Of a stretch of DNA of 64,000 bases, positions 53,611 to 63,379 are shown piece after piece. Origin of the DNA: Sporosarcina sp. P32b (lineage in GTDB: Bacteria; Bacillota; Bacilli; Bacillales_A; Planococcaceae); contig NZ_PDZB01000001.1 of assembly GCF_002743335.1 (NCBI RefSeq), forward strand, positions 248,001-312,000. Direction: 5' to 3'. Numbering within the stretch: position 1 is the first letter of the stretch; every line of letters begins with the position of its first letter. The position numbers were made by a program, and so were the translations under genes. Below the pieces are notes generated by a model. That model was not told where the DNA came from, did not search any database, and saw only the letters and a program-made list of their open reading frames with translations.

Positions 53611-54843
53611 TTATGATGCATTCTGTTTTGGTTCAAGCGAAATATAACGTTTCTTACCTGCGTACATACCACTGATAAATAGTATAGTTGCTACAACTAT
53701 GAAGGTATAAAGTGGTGCCGTCCATGAACCGGTAAAGTCGTGAAGGATACCGAACAACACAGGACCGACGGATGCTAGTAAGTAGCCGATCGACTGCGCC
53801 ATTCCGGAAATCGAAGCCGCTTGGTCTGGTGTGTTGGTACGTAAAGTGAAGAACATCATAGCGAGTCCAAATGCCGAACCGCCTCCGAGACCAATGAAAA
53901 TCATCCAAAGTGCAGTTAGACTTTCGCTTCCAAACTGTACACCGCCGTAGCCAATTAAATAACAAGCGAAAACAGCTACGACAAGAATACGTTGATCACG
54001 TACCTTATCAGCGACCACTGGTATGATAAACATCATTGGCAATTGTGCGAGCTGGACAAGCGCTAACATCCATCCAGCAGCATCAGCGGTCATACCATTC
54101 GTTTGCAACACAACGGGAATCCATGATGCTGTCGTATAAAATAGGAACGACTGTAGTCCCATGAATATCGTGATGCTCCAAGCTAGTGGTGAACGCCAAA
54201 TAGGAAGAGCTGGTTTCGACTTCGTGTTTTTCTGAACTGTTTTGATGACTTCTTTCTTTTTGCGAATCTGCGGTATCCATACGATAATGGCTAACAACGT
54301 AATGACTCCCCAAATTCCTAGCGCGCCTTGCCAGCCATATACTGTTTCATTGGCGATGGGAGAAGCGATACCAGATGCAAGTGTTGCAGATATACTCATA
54401 GACACTGAGTACAGACCCGTCATCAATCCGATATGTAAAGGGAAGCTCAGTTTAAGAAGACTCGGCAATAGGACGTTTGCAAATGCGATTCCTACTCCGA
54501 TTAAAAATGTACCAATTAGTAGCAATGTGCTAGTACCGATAGAACGCATGATGATCCCTAGCAATAAAATAATCATTGCATAGAAAAGCGTTCGCGACAT
54601 GCCGAATCGTTTTGCAATCCGTGGTGTAAAAGGTGATACAATAGCAAATGCCAGTAGTGGGATGGTTGTTAGAAATCCTGCTAATGAGTTAGAGATTTGC
54701 AGTTGATCACGAATGTTACTGATAATAGGCCCTACAGATGTTAGTGGGGAACGGATAGTAGCGGCTAAAAATAAAATACCTGCTAATAACACCCACTGAC
54801 TCTTAGGGAAATGTAAATGTTTACTTGGTCGTTCTTTTTTCAT
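53611..54843 (-). CDS. MFS transporter, CynX/NimT family
   Basis: 410-residue, 12-helix major facilitator. LAATIRSPLTSVGPIISNIRDQLQISNSLAGFLTTIPLLAF at the start and the GIAFANVLLPSLLKLSFP segment match the CynX/NimT (cyanate / 2-nitroimidazole) family. In Bacillales such proteins are usually exporters or anion carriers of unknown substrate. A basic loop of about 25 residues (PQIRKKKEVIKTVQKNTKSK) separates the two halves. The gene is divergent from the AEC transporter gene with 74 bases between starts. Confidence 0.85.
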   Translation of the reverse strand: MKKERPSKHLHFPKSQWVLLAGILFLAATIRSPLTSVGPIISNIRDQLQISNSLAGFLTTIPLLAFAIVSPFTPRIAKRFGMSRTLFYAMIILLLGIIMRSIGTSTLLLIGTFLIGVGIAFANVLLPSLLKLSFPLHIGLMTGLYSVSMSISATLASGIASPIANETVYGWQGALGIWGVITLLAIIVWIPQIRKKKEVIKTVQKNTKSKPALPIWRSPLAWSITIFMGLQSFLFYTTASWIPVVLQTNGMTADAAGWMLALVQLAQLPMMFIIPVVADKVRDQRILVVAVFACYLIGYGGVQFGSESLTALWMIFIGLGGGSAFGLAMMFFTLRTNTPDQAASISGMAQSIGYLLASVGPVLFGILHDFTGSWTAPLYTFIVVATILFISGMYAGKKRYISLEPKQNAS

Positions 54844-54917
54844 TGTGAAGCCTCCTGTATTCCTTGAAGATTGTTCTGAGAAGTATGTAGCTGAAGCAAC
54901 AGAAAGGAGATTCCTTT

Positions 54918-55847
54918 ATGGAGTACTTACTCATAGTCTTTGTAAATGTTATCACACCGATGCTTATTTTATTAGGAATTGGTGTTGTTTTACAAATAAA
55001 GTTTACTTTTAATGTTAAGGCATTAGGCAATATTCTGACATATTGTTTGATACCTGCCGCCGTATTCATGAACTTATATCATACCGTTATTGATGTAGAA
55101 ATCTTACTTGACGTATTAATGTTTGTTGTATTATTCACGACCACTTTAATAATTACTGGTCATTTATTCAGTAAAATATTACGTCTAAATCGCCAGCAAA
55201 CCGCCGTAATGAAGAATAGTATTGTTCTCATCAACTCAGGAAACTATGGATTACCTGTTAGTCAGCTAGTTTTTCATGCGAATCCGCTTGGTGTGTCCAT
55301 TCAGATTGTTTTGATCGTCTATCAGAACTTACTGACGTATTCATATGGCTTGTATAATCTCGTATCTTCCACGCAATCGGGAAAAGACATTGCAAAACAG
55401 TTTATTCGGATGCCGATTATCCACGCTTTATGGCTAGGTGCATTGCTTAACTTGGCAGATATCCGGTTGCCGCAGTTTATCGAGCTACCGATCGGTCATT
55501 TATCGGATGCTTTTATCGCCATCGCACTCATCACACTTGGCGCACAGTTAGCACAGATTAAAGTGAAGACACTTTGGAATCGTTTGATCTACCTTAGCGC
55601 TATCGGCCGACTCATCATCTCCCCAGCCGTTGCGTTGCTGTTGATCTTACTGTTAAAAATAGACGGGGTCACGGCTCAGTCACTGTGGATCGCCAGTTCG
55701 TTTCCAACATCGAGAAATAGCTCAACACTTGCATTGGAATACGACGTAGAGTCCGAGCTAGCAGCCCAAATCGTCCTATTCAACACCGTAGCCAGCAGCT
55801 TCACAGTTGGCGTAGTAATTTATCTATCATCTATCTTGTTTCAATAA
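54918..55847 (+). CDS. AEC family transporter (auxin efflux carrier type)
   Basis: 309 residues with about ten membrane segments in two halves. NSGNYGLPVSQLVF in the first and IASSFPTSRNSSTLALEYD in the second are the broken-helix substrate-site regions of the AEC/BART fold. Bacterial members carry organic acids such as malate; the substrate here is unknown. ATG 54918 follows AAAGGAGA. No terminator is obvious directly after it. Confidence 0.87.
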   Translation: MEYLLIVFVNVITPMLILLGIGVVLQIKFTFNVKALGNILTYCLIPAAVFMNLYHTVIDVEILLDVLMFVVLFTTTLIITGHLFSKILRLNRQQTAVMKNSIVLINSGNYGLPVSQLVFHANPLGVSIQIVLIVYQNLLTYSYGLYNLVSSTQSGKDIAKQFIRMPIIHALWLGALLNLADIRLPQFIELPIGHLSDAFIAIALITLGAQLAQIKVKTLWNRLIYLSAIGRLIISPAVALLLILLLKIDGVTAQSLWIASSFPTSRNSSTLALEYDVESELAAQIVLFNTVASSFTVGVVIYLSSILFQ

Positions 55848-56316
55848 ACGAATAAGAGAGAGTAATCGTTGGGATGGGGATTGGCACTTCGGAGGGGATG
55901 CTTACCTGAGGGTTCGCGGCAAATTGATTCTCTGGAAGTCGCCACTCCTAGTGCAAAGATGTGCTCCTAACGCTTCGCTTTTACTCGTAAAAGCCGTCCT
56001 TCGCTACGACTCTCGCTCCAATCCCTTGCAGTGTAAGTGGGTGATACTCCTAGTTGCGTATTGAAGTTAGGGTAGTAATTGGCTTTGAACTTCAGCACTT
56101 GAATCTAAATAAGTTAAGACAAAACAATGATTCACATACTTCAGACAGTGAGTGATCTAAGTAACACTACTATCAACTGGAGCTCCCATCCCCTCGCACT
56201 CATTATTAACTCACTTTGCAAATAACGTTTATTCCAATCCCTCCCAACTTCTTGTCAAGAATATGTCCACATGCTCACTGAGTGAAAGCTAGCAAGCAAA
56301 TCGTCAAATATTCGTA
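55848..56316. repeat. Structured intergenic element between the AEC gene and the xpt leader
   Basis: About 470 bases with no gene. The first part is richer in GC than its surroundings and is bounded by GGGATTGG (55877-55884) and CCAATCCC (56018-56025). Inside are GGCACTTC / GAAGTCGCC (a nested pairing) and GCTTTTAC-TC-GTAAAAGC (about 55977-55994). A further CCAATCCC occurs near 56234. It looks like a fold-back intergenic repeat, but other copies cannot be checked here. The remainder, 56050-56316, shows nothing recognisable. Confidence 0.4.
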
Positions 56317-56344
56317 TTGAAAAAATGTCGAATCGTGCTATACT
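56317..56344 (+). promoter_or_regulatory. Promoter of xpt-pbuX
   Basis: TTGAAA (56317-56322), a 16-nt spacer and extended -10 TGCTATACT (56336-56344). Transcription would start near 56351, just before the riboswitch. Confidence 0.7.
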
Positions 56345-56363
56345 GTTAGCATTCAGTTAAATA

Positions 56364-56436
56364 AGACTCATATAATCACGGGGATATGGCCCGTAAGTTT
56401 CTACCGGTCTACCGAAAATAGACCGCCTATGGGGAG
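56364..56436 (+). ncRNA. Guanine riboswitch (purine aptamer)
   Basis: All parts of the purine aptamer are present: P1 CTCATA (56367-56372) with TATGGG (56429-56434); P2 ACGGG / CCCGT with loop GATATGG; the conserved joining segment GTTTCTACC; P3 GGTCTA / TAGACC; and the final junction CCTATGGG. The ligand-pairing pyrimidine before TATGGG is C, as in the B. subtilis xpt riboswitch, so guanine, xanthine or hypoxanthine is the ligand rather than adenine. Binding should switch off xpt-pbuX. Confidence 0.95.
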
Positions 56437-56488
56437 AATGAAAAGCAGCTTTCTTTGTCGTTCGACAAGAAATTGCTTTTTCATTTTT
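56437..56488 (+). terminator. First terminator of the xpt expression platform
   Basis: AATGAAAAGCA pairs with TGCTTTTTCATT (one bulge) and inside it TTTCTTTGTC pairs with GACAAGAAA; CATTTTTAA follows. It starts right at the 3' side of the aptamer P1 helix. Confidence 0.75.
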
Positions 56489-56551
56489 AAAAGCGTACAT
56501 GCCGCTCTCTCATAGTTGTTATATGGGAGTATGGCATATACGCTTTTTTTA
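56489..56551 (+). terminator. Second terminator of the xpt expression platform
   Basis: AAAAGCGTA..ATGCC..CTCTCATA pairs with TATGGGAG..GGCAT..TACGCTTTT followed by a T run, about 30 bases before xpt. Its 5' arm (CTCTCATA) can pair, with G-U pairs, with the P1 3' strand TATGGGG (56429-56435), which would be a ligand-dependent antiterminator. Confidence 0.85.
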
Positions 56552-56564
56552 TTCGGAAAAATGA

Positions 56565-58519
<1,955 letters not shown>

Positions 58520-58520
58520 G

Positions 58521-58560
58521 TAAAAGAGCAACTGCTGGAAAATGCAGTTGCTCTTTTACT
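58521..58560. terminator. Terminator between pbuX and the aldo/keto reductase
   Basis: TAAAAGAGCAACTGC / GCAGTTGCTCTTTTA perfect stem with A and T runs on both sides; serves converging genes. Confidence 0.92.
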
Positions 58561-58562
58561 AT

Positions 58563-59465
58563 TTACACTCGGTGCTGTTCATATTGATGTGGCTCTGTTT
58601 TGCTTGTCAATAATGTTAGCAATTGTGGATCAATTTGCGTTTCATAAGCGTTTAAAGATTCGCGAAGTTGTTGTTGTGTTCTTGAACCAATCAAAGCAGA
58701 GGCAACAGCAGGCTCTTTCAGTGCAAAAGCAAGAGCATATGCATGTAAGTCGTTCGTTTCTTTGGATAGTGCTTCAACTGTCTGCTGTAAATCAGACGGT
58801 GCATAAGCTACGAAGCCATTCAATTTCTTCGCACGCTCCATGCCTTCGTTCGTCAGTAAGCCTTTTGCCAGAGTGCCTCTAGTGACGACAGATGCACCCT
58901 TTTTAGCAATCATAGAAAAGTATTCTTCGGGACGTCGGTCAAGCAAGTTGTATTGCATCATGACGGAAACAGCATGGCTATTATTCAGGAAACGTTCGAT
59001 AACAGTGGGACGAATACTTGAGATACCATATTCACGTATGATTCCTTCTTTTTTTAATGTTTCAAACGCCTCAATTGTTTCATCTACATCATCTTCCATC
59101 GTACCGCCGTGAAGCTGATACAGATCGATATAATCGAGTTGTAAACGTCGTAAACTCTGTTTTACAGCATCCATAATATGCGCTTTGGAAGGATCCCATG
59201 TCCAGGACTCTTCTCCTGACATCCACTTGTTACCGGCTTTTGTCGCAATGATCAAGTCTTGACGTTTTTCTTTCAACACTTTTCCAACGAGTTCTTCATT
59301 GGTTCCTTTATCATAAAGATCTGCTGTATCGAAATAATTGATGCCATGATCCACTGCTTCGTCGAGTACAGAACGAGCCGCTTCCAATTCACTTGGTAAC
59401 GACATACAGCCCAATCCGAGTTCCGAAACAAGCAAATTACTTGTACCAATAGTACGCTTCTTCAT
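58563..59465 (-). CDS. Aldo/keto reductase
   Basis: 300-residue TIM-barrel NADPH-dependent oxidoreductase. Catalytic Asp and Tyr lie in NYFDTADLYDKGTNEE, Lys in LIIATKAGNKW and His in IDLYQLHGG. The fold resembles the YqkF-like subgroup of the family; in B. subtilis yqkF lies next to nudF (yqkG), as here. The physiological substrate is unknown. The start is ATG at 59465 behind AAAGGAG. Divergent from nudF with 72 bases between starts. Confidence 0.9.
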   Translation of the reverse strand: MKKRTIGTSNLLVSELGLGCMSLPSELEAARSVLDEAVDHGINYFDTADLYDKGTNEELVGKVLKEKRQDLIIATKAGNKWMSGEESWTWDPSKAHIMDAVKQSLRRLQLDYIDLYQLHGGTMEDDVDETIEAFETLKKEGIIREYGISSIRPTVIERFLNNSHAVSVMMQYNLLDRRPEEYFSMIAKKGASVVTRGTLAKGLLTNEGMERAKKLNGFVAYAPSDLQQTVEALSKETNDLHAYALAFALKEPAVASALIGSRTQQQLRESLNAYETQIDPQLLTLLTSKTEPHQYEQHRV

Positions 59466-59537
59466 GTGCCTCACTCCTTTCGTTTCATGGTACAATGAAA
59501 GCGGGATATAAAACCAATGGAAAGGGTTGAGTGCTTG

Positions 59538-60071
59538 ATGAAGTTTGAAGAAAGAACCCTCTCAACAGAACAGATCTTTAAAGGCAAAATCATTTCGGTG
59601 CAAGTCGACGAAGTAGAATTGCCTGATGGAAAACTAGCAAAAAGAGAATTAGTTAAACATCCAGGAGCGGTGGCGATTATCGCCTTGACTAAAGATAAAA
59701 AAATCGTGTTAGTTGAACAGTACAGAAAGCCTTTGGAACGAACGATGCTAGAAATACCTGCAGGCAAGATTGAGCCGGGAGAAGAACCTAAGCTGACGGC
59801 GATTCGTGAACTGGAAGAAGAGACTGGATACCGTGCGCATTCATTCGAATATTTGCAGACTTTCTCAACTTCACCAGGCTTCGCGGATGAAATCATTCAC
59901 TTATATGTGGCAAAAGAGCTCGAAAAAGTGGAGCAGCCTGCTGTTGGAGATGAAGATGAATTCATAGAAGTGCTGGAAGTAACTGTTGAAGAGGCAGAGG
60001 AATTCATTGCGAATGAAAGGATTTATGATGCCAAGACGGTCGCTGCTGTCTGGTATGTAAAAAACCTATAA
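59538..60071 (+). CDS. nudF: ADP-ribose pyrophosphatase NudF
   Basis: Nudix hydrolase that splits ADP-ribose into AMP and ribose 5-phosphate. The 177-residue product carries a complete Nudix box, from GKIEPGEEP to the REL-EEETGY segment (about residues 77-99), plus KHPGAVAIIA and SPGFADEIIHLY typical of the family. ATG 59538 is preferred; TTG one codon earlier is equally near AAAGGG. Position next to the aldo/keto reductase and before spoIIM-fur is as in B. subtilis yqkG. Confidence 0.95.
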   Translation: MKFEERTLSTEQIFKGKIISVQVDEVELPDGKLAKRELVKHPGAVAIIALTKDKKIVLVEQYRKPLERTMLEIPAGKIEPGEEPKLTAIRELEEETGYRAHSFEYLQTFSTSPGFADEIIHLYVAKELEKVEQPAVGDEDEFIEVLEVTVEEAEEFIANERIYDAKTVAAVWYVKNL

Positions 60072-60135
60072 AGGATTGAGCTATTTCTGGACGGACAAGC
60101 ATATGTTATAGAAACGATGCGGAGGTGTCCTATTT

Positions 60136-60648
60136 ATGGCTCGATCATTGTCTTTTGTGTATTTATTCGTTATACTCGCAATCAGTTATATAGGAGGGGC
60201 TTTATTATTCAGGGAGTGGCCGGTCACGTCGCTAGAGCAGATCATCGGTTTATATGATCAACGCGTAGTGAAGGGATCTGAAGCGGCTATGTGGTCGCCT
60301 GTTGTGGTGACATTGAGCTTTATTCTAGTAGCCATCATTCTGTCTAAATATAAAAGACTCCGTTTTATCACTATGTTTCTCGGTGCAATTAAATGTGCTT
60401 TTTTTGGCTTGTCATCCACTTATTTATTGTCGACAGGCTTAAAATTGGTATCCTATACGATTTGGTGGTTCCCATTTCAATTAATCAGCTGTTTGTTGTT
60501 CCTGATTTTATGTTCTGCGTTAAATCCACCATTTTTCTCTACACCAGCAAGTAAAAAAGATCGTCCATTAACTGCTGTTCCGCCATTGATTGCTTTATTG
60601 TTGATCACGCAAATACTGGAACTATCGATCTTTCATTTTATAAAGTAA
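60136..60648 (+). CDS. spoIIM: Divergent SpoIIM-like membrane protein
   Basis: 170-residue protein with five predicted membrane segments (about residues 6-25, 52-70, 78-98, 107-128, 148-168). FLGAIKCAFFGLSSTYLL followed by WWFPFQLISCLLFLIL resembles the Gly-rich and LPQNL-type segments of the SpoIIM/DUF95 family. B. subtilis SpoIIM (214) is part of the peptidoglycan-hydrolysing machinery for engulfment, and spoIIM lies between yqkG and fur, exactly this position. The protein is shorter and weakly conserved, so the assignment relies strongly on gene order. ATG 60136 follows GGAGGTG. Confidence 0.62.
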   Translation: MARSLSFVYLFVILAISYIGGALLFREWPVTSLEQIIGLYDQRVVKGSEAAMWSPVVVTLSFILVAIILSKYKRLRFITMFLGAIKCAFFGLSSTYLLSTGLKLVSYTIWWFPFQLISCLLFLILCSALNPPFFSTPASKKDRPLTAVPPLIALLLITQILELSIFHFIK

Positions 60649-60689
60649 TATCCACTACACACTATAATGAACTGAACCTTTCCTTTCTA

Positions 60690-60719
60690 TTGTCATCTGG
60701 AACGACAGTTTGGTATAAT
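60690..60719 (+). promoter_or_regulatory. Promoter of fur
   Basis: TTGTCA (60690-60695), an 18-nt spacer and extended -10 TGGTATAAT (60711-60719). No clear Fur box is seen over it. Confidence 0.7.
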
Positions 60720-60744
60720 GGAAACAATTTGAGGGGGGCGTCGT

Positions 60745-61221
60745 ATGGAAAGCCGAATCGAACGAATCAAGAAGCAATTGCACGGGGCCAGCTACAAGTT
60801 GACGCCTCAGCGTGAAGCGACTGTAGCAGTTCTTCTGGAAAATGAAGAAGACCATTTAAGTGCAGAAGATGTATTTTTATTAGTAAAAGAAAAAGCGCCA
60901 GATATCGGTCTGGCGACTGTATATCGTACATTAGAATTATTAACTGAACTAAAAGTTGTCGATAAAATTAACTTTGGCGATGGTGTAGCACGTTATGATT
61001 TGCGAGAAGAAGGCGCTGCGCGGTTCCACCATCACTTAATTTGTCTAGAATGTGGAACGGTTGATGAAATTCAGGAAGACCTACTTGGCGAAGTCGAAAA
61101 AGTCGTAGAAGGTCGTTATGGTTTTACAGTCAAAGATCATTGGCTGACGTTCCATGGAATTTGTAAACGTTGTAAAGCGAAAGACGAAGAGACAGAACAG
61201 GAAGACAATGGGATGGCCTAA
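60745..61221 (+). CDS. fur: Ferric uptake regulator Fur
   Basis: Iron-responsive repressor. The 158-residue product has the N-terminal winged helix (LTPQREATVAVLLENEEDHLSAEDV, GLATVYRTLELL) and the C-terminal metal-binding dimerisation domain with HHHLICLECG and a second Cys pair CKRC for structural zinc. Position directly before xerD and after spoIIM matches B. subtilis fur (yqkL), which separates it from the paralogues PerR and Zur. Own extended -10 promoter; ATG 60745 follows GAGGGGGG. Confidence 0.93.
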   Translation: MESRIERIKKQLHGASYKLTPQREATVAVLLENEEDHLSAEDVFLLVKEKAPDIGLATVYRTLELLTELKVVDKINFGDGVARYDLREEGAARFHHHLICLECGTVDEIQEDLLGEVEKVVEGRYGFTVKDHWLTFHGICKRCKAKDEETEQEDNGMA

Positions 61222-61266
61222 GCGCTGTCCTTTTTTACTTTTTACATAAGAAAGGAGGGACAGTCT

Positions 61267-62157
61267 ATGAAGGATGCGCAGTTTGCTTTAGAAGACTATG
61301 TGCATTTTTTAACAGTTGAAAGACAATTAGCTCAAAACACCGTCAAGTCGTATCAACGCGACCTTACAGCCTATATACGTTTCATAGAAAGTTTGAATTT
61401 GGAAACAGTGAATTTGATCGAACGAACGATGGTTCTACAGTATTTGCAGAAGTTGAAAGATAGTGGTAAATCCAGTCGTACCCTTTCTCGACATATTTCC
61501 TCCATTCGTTCGTTTCATCAATTTTTAGTGAGAGAGCAAATCACGACACATGATTGTACGATTCATATCGAATTACCTAAAATTGAACAAAAGTTGCCGG
61601 ATGTGCTCTCTATACCTGAGATTGAACGATTGATTCATGCCGTTGATGGTAATACTTCACAAGGCATGCGCGATATTGCATTGCTTGAATTGTTATATGG
61701 AACGGGAATGAGGGTAAGTGAATTAATAGCGATTGATTTGGCTGATCTTCATTTGACAATGGGTTTTGTGCGGGTATTCGGAAAAGGTAGTAAGGAACGG
61801 ATAGTTCCACTTGGACGTTCCGCAATCGATGCTTGTACTTTATATTTAAATGAAGGGCGTCCTAAGTTGATCAACGATACCGAAGCCTTGTTTCTCAATA
61901 TGCATGGCAGACGGCTGACGAGACAGGGATGTTGGAAAATCTTGAAGGATGCAGGAGTGAAGGCAGAAATTCAGAAAGTCATTTCACCACACTTATTGCG
62001 CCACTCTTTCGCCACGCATTTGATTGAAAATGGAGCGGACTTGCGCGCAGTTCAGGAAATGCTCGGACATGCCGATATTTCTACGACGCAACTTTACACG
62101 CATGTCAGCAAAAAACGTTTGAAAGATGTCTATAGTCAATATCATCCTAGAGCGTAA
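61267..62157 (+). CDS. xerD: Tyrosine recombinase XerD
   Basis: Resolves chromosome dimers at dif together with XerC. The 296-residue product has the SAM-like core-binding domain (about 8-95) and the catalytic domain with the R-H-R-H-Y set: Arg in YGTGMRVSEL, HLLRHSFATHL (His, Arg), the second His in MLGHADI and nucleophile Tyr in TTQLYTHV. Length equals B. subtilis XerD/RipX (296). It is a housekeeping gene between fur and deoB, not part of an integrated element. Confidence 0.96.
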   Translation: MKDAQFALEDYVHFLTVERQLAQNTVKSYQRDLTAYIRFIESLNLETVNLIERTMVLQYLQKLKDSGKSSRTLSRHISSIRSFHQFLVREQITTHDCTIHIELPKIEQKLPDVLSIPEIERLIHAVDGNTSQGMRDIALLELLYGTGMRVSELIAIDLADLHLTMGFVRVFGKGSKERIVPLGRSAIDACTLYLNEGRPKLINDTEALFLNMHGRRLTRQGCWKILKDAGVKAEIQKVISPHLLRHSFATHLIENGADLRAVQEMLGHADISTTQLYTHVSKKRLKDVYSQYHPRA

Positions 62158-62181
62158 ACTACTATTACTGGAGGTTTTCAT

Positions 62182-63375
62182 ATGGAGAAATTTCGTTATA
62201 ATCGTATACATTTAATCGTACTTGACTCAGTAGGGATCGGTGAAGCACCCGATGCTAAAGCTTTTGGTGATGTTGGATCCAATACTCTTGGACATATCGG
62301 CGAAGAGATGGATGGACTGAAACTACCAAACTTGGAACGTCTCGGTCTTGCGAATATAGCACCAATTAAAGGTCTTGCACCTCAAAAAGAAGCGCAAGGA
62401 TATTACACAAAGATGCAAGAAGCATCTGTCGGTAAAGATACGATGACAGGACACTGGGAAATCATGGGCTTGCGTATAGATGATGCATTCAAAGTGTATC
62501 CAAATGGTTTTCCAAAAGAATTAATAGATGAATTGGAATTAAAAACGGGTAGGAAAGTTATCGGAAATAAGCCGGCAAGCGGAACGGAAATTATCGAAGA
62601 ACTTGGAGAAGAGCATATGAAGACAGGCGCTCTCATCGTTTACACGTCAGGTGACCCTGTACTGCAAATTGCAGCACATGAGGAAATCATTCCTATTGAA
62701 GAGCAATATCGTATTTGTGAAATCGCAAGAGAACTTACGTTGCAACCCGAATTCTTAGTAGGTCGCGTGATTGCACGTCCATTTGTTGGAGAACCCGGTA
62801 CATTCACACGCACAACAAATCGTCATGATTATGCATTGAAGCCATTTGGTAAAACGGTGATGAATGAATTGCAGGATAAAGGCTATGACGTAATCGCAAT
62901 CGGTAAAATTGCAGATATTTATAATGGTGAGGGTGTAACGGAAGCAGTTCGTACAACTGGGAACATGGACGGTGTGGATCAGCTTGTCACGGTTATGAAA
63001 AAAGATTTTGAGGGCATCAGTTTCGTTAATCTAGTAGACTTTGATGCATTATATGGTCACCGTCGCGATCCGATTGGTTACGGTAATGCACTTGAAGAAT
63101 TTGATGCACGTTTACCTGAGATCATGGATGCACTGCGCCCGGATGATTTATTAATTATCACAGCAGACCACGGAAACGACCCGACTCATGAAGGAACGGA
63201 TCACACAAGAGAATATGTACCACTACTTGTGTATTCACCTTCGAATAAAGGGGCTGGCCAGTTGCCAATCCGTAAAACATTCTCTGACGTAGGTGCAACG
63301 ATTGCTGAAAATTTCCAAGTAGATAAGCCTGAACATGGTGAAAGTTTCTTGTCTGCATTGGTTAAGGAGGACTAA
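62182..63375 (+). CDS. deoB: Phosphopentomutase DeoB
   Basis: Interconverts ribose/deoxyribose 1-phosphate and 5-phosphate, linking nucleoside breakdown to the pentose phosphate pathway. The 397-residue product of the alkaline phosphatase superfamily has the first metal-site [11 protein letters not shown], the catalytic Thr in [10 protein letters not shown], the lid region, and the second metal sites [11 protein letters not shown] and [21 protein letters not shown] 62182 follows GGAGG. The pyrimidine-nucleoside phosphorylase gene begins five bases after its stop codon. Confidence 0.97.
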   Translation: MEKFRYNRIHLIVLDSVGIGEAPDAKAFGDVGSNTLGHIGEEMDGLKLPNLERLGLANIAPIKGLAPQKEAQGYYTKMQEASVGKDTMTGHWEIMGLRIDDAFKVYPNGFPKELIDELELKTGRKVIGNKPASGTEIIEELGEEHMKTGALIVYTSGDPVLQIAAHEEIIPIEEQYRICEIARELTLQPEFLVGRVIARPFVGEPGTFTRTTNRHDYALKPFGKTVMNELQDKGYDVIAIGKIADIYNGEGVTEAVRTTGNMDGVDQLVTVMKKDFEGISFVNLVDFDALYGHRRDPIGYGNALEEFDARLPEIMDALRPDDLLIITADHGNDPTHEGTDHTREYVPLLVYSPSNKGAGQLPIRKTFSDVGATIAENFQVDKPEHGESFLSALVKED

Positions 63376-63379
63376 TTTT

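Noticed and set aside
61267-62157. Tyrosine recombinase as phage or island integrase
   Set aside because: Full-length housekeeping XerD in the conserved fur-xerD-deoB order, with no tRNA gene or direct repeats beside it.
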